Notes: generated by a model from the sequence alone, not told the origin. A stretch of DNA of 64,000 nt from Actinoplanes octamycinicus (GCF_014205225.1 NZ_JACHNB010000001.1:3143501-3207500); one strand, 5' to 3'; positions 9,594 through 19,112 are shown, counted from the first letter of the stretch. Numbers and translations: made by a program.

Positions 9594-10670
9594 ATGACCA
9601 CCGACGAGGAGAACCGACCGGTACGGCGCCGGGTGACGCTGACCGGAATCAGCTCGCGGGCCTGGGAGCACCCGGCCGACCGCGGCGCCCTGACCGCGTT
9701 GCGCGAGCTGCGCGGCTTCGACGACGTGGTGAAGACGTTCTTCGGGATGTGGAACGAGCGCGGGTTCCGGCTGGCCTACCTGGCCGGTGCGATCCGGGTC
9801 GACCACCGGCAGTACCCGCGGGTCTACCAGCGTTTCACCGAGGCGGCCAGCACGCTGGACATCGCCGAGCTGCCCGAGCTCTACGTGAGCCAGTCCCCGA
9901 TCATCAACGGTCAGGCCATCGGCCTGGACAAACCGTTCATCGTGATCACCACCGGCGCGGTGGAGAAGCTCGACGACGACGAGCTGCGCGCGGTCCTCGG
10001 CCACGAGCTGGGCCACGTGCGCAGCGGCCACGCCGTCTACAAGACCATCATGATGATCCTGACCAGCTGGGCGGCGAACATCAGCTGGATCCCGGTGGGC
10101 GTGATCGCACTCCGGGCGATCATCGCCGCGATGCTGGAGTGGTGGCGCAAGGCGGAGCTCTCCGCCGACCGGGCCGGCCTGCTCGCCGGGCAGGACCCGG
10201 CCGCGTCGCTGCGGCTGCTGATGAAACTGGCCGGTGGCGGCGACCTGTCGCAGATCGACACCACCGCGTTCCTGGAGCAGGCCGCGGAGTACGAGGGCGG
10301 CGGCGACCTGCGGGACAGCATCCACAAGATCGGCATGACCGCGTGGAGCACCCACCCGTTCCCGGTGGCCCGGGCCGCCGAGCTGCGCAAATGGATCGAC
10401 TCGGGGGCCTACGCGCAGATTCTGGGCGGCGACTACCCGCGTCGTGACTCGGACGGCGACGCCTCGGTCACCGAGGACGTCAAGGCGGCCGCCAAGTCGT
10501 ACCGGGAGGACTTCGCCAACTCGCAGGACCCGCTGGTCGGCCTGGTCCGCCGATTCGGCGACGGGGCCACCGACATGGCCGGCGCCGCCGCCGGCCGCGC
10601 GATGAACTGGGCCAGCGAGGCCCGCCGGCGGGCCCGCGGCGACGGCAACAACGACGGTGAGGCCAACTGA
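9594..10670 (+). CDS. M48 family metallopeptidase
   Basis: A 358-residue protein with the zinc-binding HELGH motif in VLGHELGHVRSGH (about residues 137-141) and a third-ligand region KAELSADRAGLLAG (about 188). A hydrophobic stretch (about 146-176) may anchor it, with the active site cytoplasmic as in HtpX. The C-terminal 70 residues are acidic, then basic. Unlike HtpX it lacks a pair of N-terminal membrane helices. A quality-control role is a family-based inference; substrates are unknown. Confidence 0.88.
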   Translation: MTTDEENRPVRRRVTLTGISSRAWEHPADRGALTALRELRGFDDVVKTFFGMWNERGFRLAYLAGAIRVDHRQYPRVYQRFTEAASTLDIAELPELYVSQSPIINGQAIGLDKPFIVITTGAVEKLDDDELRAVLGHELGHVRSGHAVYKTIMMILTSWAANISWIPVGVIALRAIIAAMLEWWRKAELSADRAGLLAGQDPAASLRLLMKLAGGGDLSQIDTTAFLEQAAEYEGGGDLRDSIHKIGMTAWSTHPFPVARAAELRKWIDSGAYAQILGGDYPRRDSDGDASVTEDVKAAAKSYREDFANSQDPLVGLVRRFGDGATDMAGAAAGRAMNWASEARRRARGDGNNDGEAN

Positions 10671-10677
10671 TCCACGA

Positions 10678-10702
10678 AACTGTCGGGGGACAGTTCTACG
10701 AT
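10678..10702 (+). promoter_or_regulatory. Inverted repeat and -10-like element before the M20 peptidase
   Basis: AACTGTC (10678-10684) and GACAGTT (10689-10695) form a 7-bp inverted repeat. TACGAT (10697-10702), a good TANNAT -10 element, lies only 7 bases before the ATG at 10710. The layout suggests a leaderless transcript with a possible operator. No Shine-Dalgarno is evident. Confidence 0.4.
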
Positions 10703-10709
10703 CGGGCCC

Positions 10710-12062
10710 ATGAGCCTTACTGAATCCGAGCTGCGCGCCACAATCGCGCAGGAGATGCCCGGTGTCCGCGCCGACCTGGAACGGTTGGTGCGGATCCCGG
10801 GCATCGCTTTCGAGGGTTTCGACCATTCACACGTGGAGCGCTCCGCCGAGGCGGTCGCCGAACTGCTGCGGGGCTGCGGCCTCGACACGCAGATCGTGCG
10901 GCACGGCGGCCAGCCCGCGGTGATCGGCCGGAAACCCGCCCCGCCCGGCGCCCCCACGGTGCTGCTCTACGCCCATCACGACGTCCAGCCGGCCGGCGAT
11001 CCCGCGCTCTGGGCCAGTGACCCGTTCGAGCCGGTCGAGCGGGACGGCCGGCTCTACGGCCGGGGCGCCGCCGACGACAAGGCGGGCGTGATGGCGCACG
11101 TGGCCGCGCTGCGCGCCTTCGGCGACCAGCTGCCGGTCGGCGTGGTCGTCTTCGTCGAGGGCGAGGAGGAGTACGGCTCGGACTCGCTGGACGCGATCAT
11201 CCAGGCCCACCTGGACGAGCTGCGCTCCGACGTGATCGTGATCGCCGACTCGGGCAACTGGGAGGTGGGCACGCCCGCGCTGACCACCTCGCTGCGCGGC
11301 CTGGTCAACCTGTTCGTCGAGGTCAAGGTGCTCAAGAGTGCCGTGCACAGCGGCATGTTCGGCGGCGCCGTGCCGGACGCGCTGATGGCCCTGTCCCGGC
11401 TGCTCAGCACGCTGCACGACGACGACGGCGAGGTGGCGGTCGGCGGCCTGGTCGGCCGCGAGGGCGCCAGCGTCGACTACCCGGAGGACCGGTTCCGCCA
11501 CGAGGCCGGGCTGCTCGACGGCGTCGGCCTGATCGGCCGCGGCACGATCACCGACCGGATCTGGACCAAGCCGGCGATCTCGGTGCTCGGCATCGACGCG
11601 CCGCGCACCCTGGAGGCGGCCAACGCCCTGCAGGCGACGGCCAAGGCCAAGATCGGCGTGCGGGTCGCGCCCGGCGACGACCCCAAGTCGGTGTACGCCG
11701 CCGTCAAGAGCCACCTGGAGAAACACGTCCCGTGGGGCGCGCACGTCGAGGTGACCCTGGAGAGCGACGGCGACCCGTGCGTGATCGACGCGACCGGCGC
11801 CGGCTTCGAGGCGGCCCGGGCCGCGTTCCGGTCGGCGTGGGACGGCGTCGAGCCGGTCGACATGGGCATCGGCGGCTCGATCCCGTTCATCGCCACCTTC
11901 CAGGAGTTGTTCCCCGGTGCGACGATCCTGGTCACCGGGGTCGAGGACCCGCACTCCGCCGCGCACGGGCCGAACGAGAGCCTGCACCTGGGCGAGTTCG
12001 AGCGGGTCTGCGTGGCCGAGGTGCTGCTGCTGAAGAACATCGCGGAGACCCTGACGAAATGA
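10710..12062 (+). CDS. M20/M28 family dipeptidase (peptidase ArgE/DapE/CPG2 type)
   Basis: A 450-residue zinc peptidase. The metal ligands and catalytic residues are visible: His in LLYAHHDVQP, bridging Asp in GRGAADDKAG, the catalytic Glu pair in FVEGEEEYGS, an Asp in VIADSGNW and the final His in DPHSAAHGPNES. A dimerisation lid domain lies between (about residues 205-325). It matches the actinobacterial dipeptidase group annotated as M20/M20A. It should hydrolyse dipeptides or N-acyl amino acids in the cytoplasm. A -10-like TACGAT close to the ATG suggests leaderless translation. Confidence 0.92.
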   Translation: MSLTESELRATIAQEMPGVRADLERLVRIPGIAFEGFDHSHVERSAEAVAELLRGCGLDTQIVRHGGQPAVIGRKPAPPGAPTVLLYAHHDVQPAGDPALWASDPFEPVERDGRLYGRGAADDKAGVMAHVAALRAFGDQLPVGVVVFVEGEEEYGSDSLDAIIQAHLDELRSDVIVIADSGNWEVGTPALTTSLRGLVNLFVEVKVLKSAVHSGMFGGAVPDALMALSRLLSTLHDDDGEVAVGGLVGREGASVDYPEDRFRHEAGLLDGVGLIGRGTITDRIWTKPAISVLGIDAPRTLEAANALQATAKAKIGVRVAPGDDPKSVYAAVKSHLEKHVPWGAHVEVTLESDGDPCVIDATGAGFEAARAAFRSAWDGVEPVDMGIGGSIPFIATFQELFPGATILVTGVEDPHSAAHGPNESLHLGEFERVCVAEVLLLKNIAETLTK

Positions 12063-12080
12063 TCTAGGACGGAGTCGCTG

Positions 12081-13532
<1,452 letters not shown>

Positions 13533-13559
<27 letters not shown>

Positions 13560-13726
13560 CCAGCAGGAGTATCCCGCCACGCCATGGCCGGCCTGACGAC
13601 CAGTTGTGCCCGCCGCGCCATGGCTGCCTACCCGCCGCTCGCGTCTTCCGCGCCTTGGTCGCCCAGCCACCGCTCGCTTCCGCCACGCCATGGCCGCTCG
13701 ACCACCAGCGGTTCCCGGCACGCCGA
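13533..13726. repeat. Dispersed copies of the monooxygenase gene's 3' end
   Basis: A 21-bp segment covering the last codons of the monooxygenase gene (13533-13553) is repeated exactly at 13675-13695. A 16-bp core (CCGCCACGCCATGGCC) occurs at 13574-13589, and weaker copies lie near 13612 and 13716, each followed by a GACCA/GACCAG-like stretch. The copies lie beyond the stop codon at 13557-13559. Confidence 0.7.
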
Positions 13727-13924
13727 GGCTGCGTGCCCGGCAGGTCGCTTCCGGTAGTGCAGGTGCTCTCCTGACGTGTCATCGCTGTCTGCCTGGTGAT
13801 CGTTTCGGGCGGGAGAGCGGCCTGATCCGGCGCGTCTGCGGGGCGATCGTTCTGACGCTAGGAAGGTGAGAATCCGACACGCGAGGGCCGTGTGATCGGC
13901 GATCGCTCCTGTTAGGATTCGAAC
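13560..13924. other. Intergenic stretch without a credible gene
   Basis: Apart from the repeats described separately, this stretch holds only short overlapping frames on both strands with poor starts. The last 15 bases contain TAGGAT (13913-13918), a -10-like element for the small gene starting at 13925. Confidence 0.5.
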
Positions 13925-14218
13925 ATGCGTTCGATAACTGCTGTTCCGAGGAGCAGTGCCGGCCGGGCGAAAGCCGCAGGTCCGCGCGCCACTCTGGATC
14001 GGCTTCGGACTCGCGATCGGATCGAGTCGATCGCACGGCTGCGCGCCGCGGTCCGGGCCCTGGGGGACGTCGACGTCTCCGGGTGGGACGACACCACCCT
14101 CACCGAGCATCTCGACGATCTCTCCGAGGCGTTGTGCGGCCTCGACACGGAGCTGACCCGGCTCGCCGAGGCGGTCCGCGCCCGCGGCTTCCGCATCGAC
14201 GAGCCACAAGCCGCTTGA
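13925..14218 (+). CDS. Small hypothetical protein, unknown function
   Basis: A 97-residue product: a basic N-terminus (residues 1-30) and a helical, amphipathic C-terminal part with regular leucines (LTEHLDDLSEALCGLDTELTRL, about 62-83) that could form a short coiled coil. Third positions are strongly G/C in the second half, as in real genes here. TAGGAT lies 6 bases before the ATG and fits a leaderless start. It sits between two repeat patches next to an IS110 element, so it may be accessory DNA. Confidence 0.6.
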   Translation: MRSITAVPRSSAGRAKAAGPRATLDRLRTRDRIESIARLRAAVRALGDVDVSGWDDTTLTEHLDDLSEALCGLDTELTRLAEAVRARGFRIDEPQAA

Positions 14219-14264
14219 TCGCGCCCATGAGCTGGTGCCGGCGGGACCTCGGCCATGCATGATC

Positions 14265-14462
14265 GGTCGCTGGTCGCTGGTCGCTGGTCGCTGGTCGCTG
14301 GTCACCGGCCCCGGGTCGCTGGTTGCCGGTCGCCGGCCCCGGGTCGCTGGTCGCTGGTCGCTGGTCACCGGCCCCGGGTCGCTGGTTGCCGGTCGCCGGC
14401 CCCGGGTCGCTGGTCGCTGGTTGCCGGTCGCCGGCCCCGGGTCGCCGGCCTCCGGTCGCTGG
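14265..14462. repeat. Nested tandem repeat of GGTCGCTGGT / CGCCGGCCCCG units
   Basis: About 200 bp made of GGTCGCTGGT steps alternating with GGTCACCGGCCCCGG and GGTCGCCGGCCCCGG blocks. The higher-order period is 63 bp, shown by GTCACCGGCCCCGG at 14301 and again at 14364. The array is open in several frames and gives monotonous VAGRWSL-type peptides, so those frames are not considered genes. Confidence 0.85.
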
Positions 14463-14562
14463 TCTCGGTTTCCGGCGCCTGCGCATTGCGAGATCAACGA
14501 TCAAGACCTTCATATGCGCAGGTCCGCCGGGGTTCGGATCGCATGCTCCCGGCACCCCTCTG

Positions 14563-15741
14563 TCAAGGGGTTGGTGTGAGGGGTGTTTTAGGGTGGTGGT
14601 TGGCGGGTCCGGGTTGTGACTTTTCCGAAGTGTCGATCTTGGGGTTTGGGTCGGCCGCGCTGGAGTTCAGAGTCGCCCCCGTGTGTCCTCCCGGACCCGT
14701 CGCTGTCTGTTGTGCCGTGTGGTCGTCTTTGATCATTTGGCGGTAGACGGTGTCGGACAGGCGTCGTTTCAACGCTCGCATGGCTTCCATCGCGGTTTTG
14801 CCTTCGGCGCGTTTGCGCTGGTAGTAGGCGCGGCCGGGGGTGTCGAAGCGGAGCTGGGTGATGGCCATGATGTGCAGGACCCGGTTGATGCGCCGGTTCC
14901 CGGCCCGGTTGAGCCGGTGATGATGGTTGTCGCCGGAGGACACGTCGATGGGGGCGGTGCCGTTCCAGGTGGCGAAGTGCCCGCGGGTCGGGAAGCGGCT
15001 GATGTCGCCGATGTCGCCGAGCAGGCGGGCGGCGCCGGAGGGGCCGATGCCGTTGAGGCTGGTCAGCTGGGTGCCGGTGGCGGCCAGCACGGTCTTCAGC
15101 TGCCGGTTGGCTGCTTTGATCTTGGTGTCCAGGGTGGTGAGCTCGTCGGCCAGGTCGCCGGCCAGCTGATAGCGGGTGGCGGTGACGATGTCGCCGGCCG
15201 GGACGCTGACGCGTTCGAGCAGGGTGCGGGCCTGGTCGGTGGTCAGGTTCTTCTTCGCGCCGCCGGGGATCAGTTCGAGCAGTAGCTGGTGCAGCCGGTT
15301 GATGGTCTCGGTGCGGGTGGCGCCGAGCTGGTCGCGGCGGTCGGCCAGCAGCCGCAGCGCGACGGTGGCGCCGTCGGCGTGAACGCGGCGCAGGCCCGGG
15401 GTGCGCAGGGCGGTCACCGCGATGTGGTGCGCGTCGTGACCGTCGGTTTTACGGCCGTGCCCGGTGTCAAAGTTGCGGGCTTTCGCGGCGAGTTTCGCCG
15501 GGACGTCCAGCACGGTTTCGCCGTCGGCGACCAGCCGCTGGGCCAGGTGCCGGCCGATGCCGTTACAGCCCTCGACCGCCCACACCCGGCCGGCGTGACG
15601 GCGGCCGGCGGCGAGCATCTGCTGGTAGCCACCGGTGTCGGTGCCGTACCTGCCACGGGCCAGCACCTGTTCACGCTCGTTGATGATCTCGATCGTCGCG
15701 GACCGCTTGTGCGGATCGACTCCAATGATCAGCTGACCCAT
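14563..15741 (-). CDS. IS110-family transposase (DEDD/Ser recombinase)
   Basis: A 392-residue protein starting at MGQLIIGVDPHK; a 13-residue upstream extension in the same frame is less likely. The N-terminal RuvC-like DEDD domain shows D9 (GVDPHK), E57 (AVEGCN), D99 and D102 (KTDGHDAHHIA). A coiled-coil region (about 170-225) links it to the C-terminal Transposase_20 domain with LNGIGPSGAARLLGDIGD and the serine region at about 268-269 (APIDVSSGDNHHH). Both catalytic regions look intact. Enzymes of this family are bridge-RNA-guided recombinases. The last 40 residues are a disordered tail. Confidence 0.93.
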   Translation of the reverse strand: MGQLIIGVDPHKRSATIEIINEREQVLARGRYGTDTGGYQQMLAAGRRHAGRVWAVEGCNGIGRHLAQRLVADGETVLDVPAKLAAKARNFDTGHGRKTDGHDAHHIAVTALRTPGLRRVHADGATVALRLLADRRDQLGATRTETINRLHQLLLELIPGGAKKNLTTDQARTLLERVSVPAGDIVTATRYQLAGDLADELTTLDTKIKAANRQLKTVLAATGTQLTSLNGIGPSGAARLLGDIGDISRFPTRGHFATWNGTAPIDVSSGDNHHHRLNRAGNRRINRVLHIMAITQLRFDTPGRAYYQRKRAEGKTAMEAMRALKRRLSDTVYRQMIKDDHTAQQTATGPGGHTGATLNSSAADPNPKIDTSEKSQPGPANHHPKTPLTPTP

Positions 15742-15794
15742 GTACCCGTTGACCTTCCCGTCGTCGCGGCAGAACCACACCAGCGGGAGGGCAA

Positions 15795-15978
15795 CGCTAC
15801 TTACAGCTGGGCAAACCCCTCTTCAGCCACTCCGCGCCACGGTGACCGGCAGGGTCCAAGCCGGGAGAGAGCCACACCCCGCCATATGAGTGGGCAGCGC
15901 GGGCCTGAGCACCCTACCGATCACCTCGACCAAGCCTGGCCGGGCCGCGGTCGTACACCAAATTCTCTTTAAGTAGCG
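15795..15978 (-). ncRNA. Candidate bridge RNA of the IS110 element
   Basis: The region upstream of the transposase on the same strand has no gene. A 9-bp inverted repeat, CGCTACTTA (15795-15803) and TAAGTAGCG (15970-15978), brackets 184 nt containing further hairpins, such as CCGGC-TTGGACCCT-GCCGG on the minus strand. In IS110-group elements a structured RNA of about 180 nt encoded in the left end pairs with donor and target DNA (known for IS621). Location, size and folding fit. Its expression and loop assignments are inference. Confidence 0.5.
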
Positions 15979-16131
15979 CGGGCCGCGGTCGGCGATCTGG
16001 CCGCTGCGCGTCCATGACGATCGCCGCCCGCTTCACTGTCCGCGGGTGGTTCCGGAAAACCAGCGAGGGTAAACAAAGATCTTGATGTTGATTCTGATCT
16101 GTGGGTCGGCGGCGCTGCGAGGATGGGATCC

Positions 16132-17682
16132 ATGCGGTTCGTAGACATTGCGGCGACCTCGGCCGCGGTCGCCGCGACGGGCGGGCGGAAGGCGAAGATC
16201 GAGCTGCTGGCCGACGCGCTGCGGCGGCTGGAGCCGGACGAGATCGCGGCCGGTTCCGCCTATCTCGCCGGTGAGCTGCGGCAGCGGCAGACCGGGGTGG
16301 GCTATGCCGGCTTGCGGACCCGGCCGGCCCCGGCCCTGGAGCCGACGCTGACCGTCGCCGCGGTGGACGCCGCGATCGCCGAGATCGCCTCGGTGGCCGG
16401 GGCCGGGTCGCAGGCGCGCCGGCGGGAGCTGCTCGGCGCGCTGTTCGGCGCGGCGACCGCTGACGAGCAGCGGCTGCTGGTCGGCCTGTTCGGCGGGGAG
16501 CTGCGGCAGGGCGCGCAGGCCGGGCTGCTGGCCGAGGCGGTCGCGCTGGCCGCCCAGGTGCCGGTCGCGGCCGTACGCCGAGCCCTGCTCCTCTCCGGCG
16601 ACCTCAAGCAGGTCGCGGTCGCGGCGCTCAGCGGCGGCGCGGCCGCCCTCGCCGCGATCAGCCTGCGAGTCGGCACCCCGCTCACCCCGATGCTCGCGCA
16701 GAGCGCCCCGGACGTCGGCGCGGCGCTGCTGGCCACCGGCGCCCCCGCGGTGGTCGACACCAAGCTGGACGGCATCCGGATCCAGGTGCACCGCTCCGGC
16801 GACGAGGTGGCCGTCTTCACCCGCAGCCTGGACGACATCACCGCGCGGCTGCCCGAGGTGGTGGCCGCGGTCCGGGCGCTGCCGCTGCGCGAGGTGGTGC
16901 TCGACGGCGAGGCGATGGCGCTCGACGAGCGGGGCCGGCCGAGGCCGTTCCAGGAGACCTCCAGCCGCGCCGCGACCAAGGGGAAGAGCAATCCGCTCGC
17001 GCTGGTGCCGTATTTCTTCGACCTGCTGCACCTGGACGGCGCGGACCTGCTGGACGAGCCGGGCCGGGTGCGCTGGGCGGCGCTGGCCGAGGCGCTGCCG
17101 GGCGAGCTGATCGTCGGGCGGGAGACGGTGGAGACCGAGGAGCAGGCCGCCGCCGTCTTCGCCGCCGCCCTGGCCGCCGGGCAGGAGGGTGTCGTGGTCA
17201 AGGCGCCCGAGGCGCCCTACGACGTGGGCCGCCGCGGCGCCGCCTGGGTGAAGGTGAAACCCCGGCACACCCTGGACCTGGTGGTGCTGGCCGTCGAGTG
17301 GGGGCACGGCCGGCGCAAGGGCTGGCTGTCGAACCTGCACCTGGGCGCCCGGGACCCGGAGACCGGCGGGTTCGTGATGCTCGGCAAGACCTTCAAGGGC
17401 CTCACCGACGAGCTGCTGCGCTGGCAGACCGAGCGGTTCAAGGAGCTGGCCGTCGAGGACGACGGCTGGGTGGTGCGGGTTCGGCCGGAGCAGGTGGTCG
17501 AGATCGCGTTCGACGGGGTGCAGACGTCGCCGCGGTACCCGGGCGGGGTCGCCCTGCGGTTCGCCCGGGTGCTGCGTTACCGGGACGACAAGTCGGCGGC
17601 GGAGGCGGACACCATCGACGCGGTGCGGGCCGTCGGGCTCACAGGGCAGCCAGACTCCGGACGTAATTTACCTGCTGGTTGA
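16132..17682 (+). CDS. ATP-dependent DNA ligase (LigB type)
   Basis: A 516-residue ligase. The ATG at 16132 is preferred over the in-frame ATG at 16123 because GAGGA lies 8-9 bases upstream. The N-terminal DNA-binding domain (about residues 1-190) is followed by the adenylation domain with motif I DTKLDGIRIQ (nucleophile Lys about 211), LDGEAMAL, the FFDLLHLDG segment, EGVVVK and WVKVKP motifs. The C-terminal OB-fold completes it. It resembles mycobacterial LigB, an accessory ligase besides NAD-dependent LigA. The last 44 bases overlap the convergent gene downstream. Confidence 0.93.
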   Translation: MRFVDIAATSAAVAATGGRKAKIELLADALRRLEPDEIAAGSAYLAGELRQRQTGVGYAGLRTRPAPALEPTLTVAAVDAAIAEIASVAGAGSQARRRELLGALFGAATADEQRLLVGLFGGELRQGAQAGLLAEAVALAAQVPVAAVRRALLLSGDLKQVAVAALSGGAAALAAISLRVGTPLTPMLAQSAPDVGAALLATGAPAVVDTKLDGIRIQVHRSGDEVAVFTRSLDDITARLPEVVAAVRALPLREVVLDGEAMALDERGRPRPFQETSSRAATKGKSNPLALVPYFFDLLHLDGADLLDEPGRVRWAALAEALPGELIVGRETVETEEQAAAVFAAALAAGQEGVVVKAPEAPYDVGRRGAAWVKVKPRHTLDLVVLAVEWGHGRRKGWLSNLHLGARDPETGGFVMLGKTFKGLTDELLRWQTERFKELAVEDDGWVVRVRPEQVVEIAFDGVQTSPRYPGGVALRFARVLRYRDDKSAAEADTIDAVRAVGLTGQPDSGRNLPAG

Positions 17683-18154
17683 CGGTGATCACGTCCCGCT
17701 CGTCGGTCGCCGGGATGCGGGCGACGTACTGCCGGGGGCCGCTGGTCACGGTGACCTGCATGGTGCCCTGCGGCACCGACTCCTTGACCAGGAAGAGCAG
17801 CAGGCTGAGCCCGCCGGTGAAGCAGACCCCGGCGACGCCGGCCACCTTCGCCCAGGTCGGGGTGCGCCGCTGGGTCACCCAGAAGTCGTTGACCTGCCAC
17901 TGCGTGCCGGCCAGCGGGAAGTCGCCGGCCGGGGTGCGGACCACCGTCGAGGTGACCTCGATCTCGGCGATCTGCACGATCACCGGCCCGACGTAGATGG
18001 TGGGATCGGCCGGGATCCGCGGCGGGGGCGCGGGCGGGCCGGCGGCCGGTGACGGCCCGACCGGGATCAGCGGGGGCAGGGGATCGGCGGGGCTCGGCGG
18101 GCCGGTCGGGGCCGGCGCGGGGGCGCCCCAGGGATCGTCCGGCGGGAAGGTCAT
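17639..18154 (-). CDS. Proline-rich membrane protein, unknown function
   Basis: A 171-residue protein starting MTFPPDDPWGAP; the longer open frame upstream overlaps the SURF1 gene and is rejected. Residues 1-50 are Pro/Ala-rich. Then come a beta-rich segment (TIYVGPVIVQIAEIEVTSTVV), a segment DFPLAGTQWQVNDFWVTQRR and one or two membrane helices (about 106-130, VAGVAGVCFTGGLSLLLFLV), ending in a soluble beta-rich domain. The 3' end overlaps the convergent ligase gene by 44 bp. It is in line with the SURF1 gene 10 bp upstream, suggesting a shared transcript. Confidence 0.75.
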   Translation of the reverse strand: MTFPPDDPWGAPAPAPTGPPSPADPLPPLIPVGPSPAAGPPAPPPRIPADPTIYVGPVIVQIAEIEVTSTVVRTPAGDFPLAGTQWQVNDFWVTQRRTPTWAKVAGVAGVCFTGGLSLLLFLVKESVPQGTMQVTVTSGPRQYVARIPATDERDVITVNQQVNYVRSLAAL

Positions 18155-18164
18155 GCCCGGGACA

Positions 18165-19112
18165 TTAATCCGAGCCGTTCCGCGCCGCGAGCCGCTGGTC
18201 GGCCTCGTCGACCCGATCCACCGGCTGTTTCGCCGCGCGGCGCTGGTCGGCGGCCTCCACCCGGTCCATGCTCTTCGCCGCGCGGCGCTGGTCGGCGGCC
18301 TCGACGCGGTCGCGGGAGCGCTCGGCCGGGCGCTCCGGGGTCTGCTCACCCGGCGGGGTGTTCCCGCCGCGCGCCTCGCGGCGGGCCTGGTAGCCGTAGA
18401 GCAGCAGGGCCATCACCGCGAACAGCCACCACTGGACCGCGTACCCCCCGTTCTGCCAGGCGTCCTCGTGCCCGATCGGGATCCGGACGAAAGCCGCGTC
18501 GTTGGCCGGGGTCTGCGAGGTGAGGAGCACGTACGCCCCGTACACCGGGAAGGGCAGCTCGCCGGCGAGCCGGGGCAGGTTGACCCGGCGGGTGTCCAGC
18601 CGGCCGTCCCGTCGCTCGACCGGGGCCGGTCGACTTTCCGACAGGTGAACCTGGCCGACCACGGTCACCTCACCGGCCGGAGCGGCCGGGGCCCGCGGGC
18701 CGGCGAGCGCCCCGTCGGCGGCCGGCGGCACCCAGCCGCGGTCGACCAGCACCGCCGTGCCGTCGGAGAGCAGCAGCGGCGTGAGGATCTCGAAGCCCAC
18801 CTCGCCGTTCACCGTGCGGCCCCGGGCCTGGATCTCGTGCGCCGGGTCGTAGCGCCCGGTGACCGTGACCTTTGTCCAGGCCAGCGACTTGCCGGGGGAG
18901 GCGCCGGGGGTGCCCGGGGCGGTCGGCGCGCTGAGCACCGAGGTCAGCGGGACGGCCTGGGCGGAGTCCGCGGCATCGATCCTCATATTGATCTCGTGCC
19001 GCTCGTGGTACCGATGGAGCTGCCAGTTGCCGAGCATCACCATGATCACTGAAGCGACGACGGCCAGCACGGCGGCGCCTATCCAGCGCGGGGTCAGCAG
19101 GAACCGGTACAC
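18165..19112 (-). CDS. SURF1-family cytochrome oxidase biogenesis protein
   Basis: A 315-residue protein starting at GTG, with two membrane helices: residues about 9-28 (WIGAAVLAVVASVIMVMLGNWQL) and about 225-245 (YAVQWWLFAVMALLLYGYQ). Between them is the SURF1 extracytoplasmic domain (VTVTGRYDPAHEIQARGRTVNGEVGFEILTPL, VLVDRGWVP). This matches the actinobacterial SURF1 family, which helps assemble haem-copper oxidase. The C-terminal 55 residues are unusual: three near-copies of DRVEAADQRRAAK (15-16 residue period), charged and probably helical in the cytoplasm. Confidence 0.9.
   Translation of the reverse strand: MYRFLLTPRWIGAAVLAVVASVIMVMLGNWQLHRYHERHEINMRIDAADSAQAVPLTSVLSAPTAPGTPGASPGKSLAWTKVTVTGRYDPAHEIQARGRTVNGEVGFEILTPLLLSDGTAVLVDRGWVPPAADGALAGPRAPAAPAGEVTVVGQVHLSESRPAPVERRDGRLDTRRVNLPRLAGELPFPVYGAYVLLTSQTPANDAAFVRIPIGHEDAWQNGGYAVQWWLFAVMALLLYGYQARREARGGNTPPGEQTPERPAERSRDRVEAADQRRAAKSMDRVEAADQRRAAKQPVDRVDEADQRLAARNGSD
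18178..18322. repeat. Threefold repeat encoding DRVEAADQRRAAK
   Basis: Three imperfect tandem units of 45-48 bp inside the 3' end of the SURF1 gene encode DRVEAADQRRAAK, DRVEAADQRRAAK and DRVDEADQRLAAR. On the plus strand the common core reads GCCGCGCGGCGCTGGTCGGC. Confidence 0.85.

Larger units (their letters stand above)
14550..15991 (-). mobile_element. IS110-family insertion sequence (approximate bounds)
   Basis: The element comprises one transposase gene (14563-15741) and a long non-coding leader upstream of it. IS110 elements lack terminal inverted repeats and usually make no target duplication, so the exact ends cannot be fixed from one copy. I placed the right end near the hairpin ACCCCT-CTGTCA-AGGGGT (14554-14571) and the left end just beyond the inverted repeat at 15970-15978. 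It lies between repeat DNA and the DNA-ligase gene. Confidence 0.6.

Noticed and set aside
14554..14571. ACCCCT/AGGGGT hairpin at the transposase stop as a terminal inverted repeat
   Set aside because: IS110 elements lack such repeats and no matching partner was seen at the other end; it is more likely a small terminator or end-specific structure.
14235..14746. Open frames through the 63-bp repeat (VAGRWSL-type peptides)
   Set aside because: All frames are open because of the repeat composition; there is no start signal or domain.
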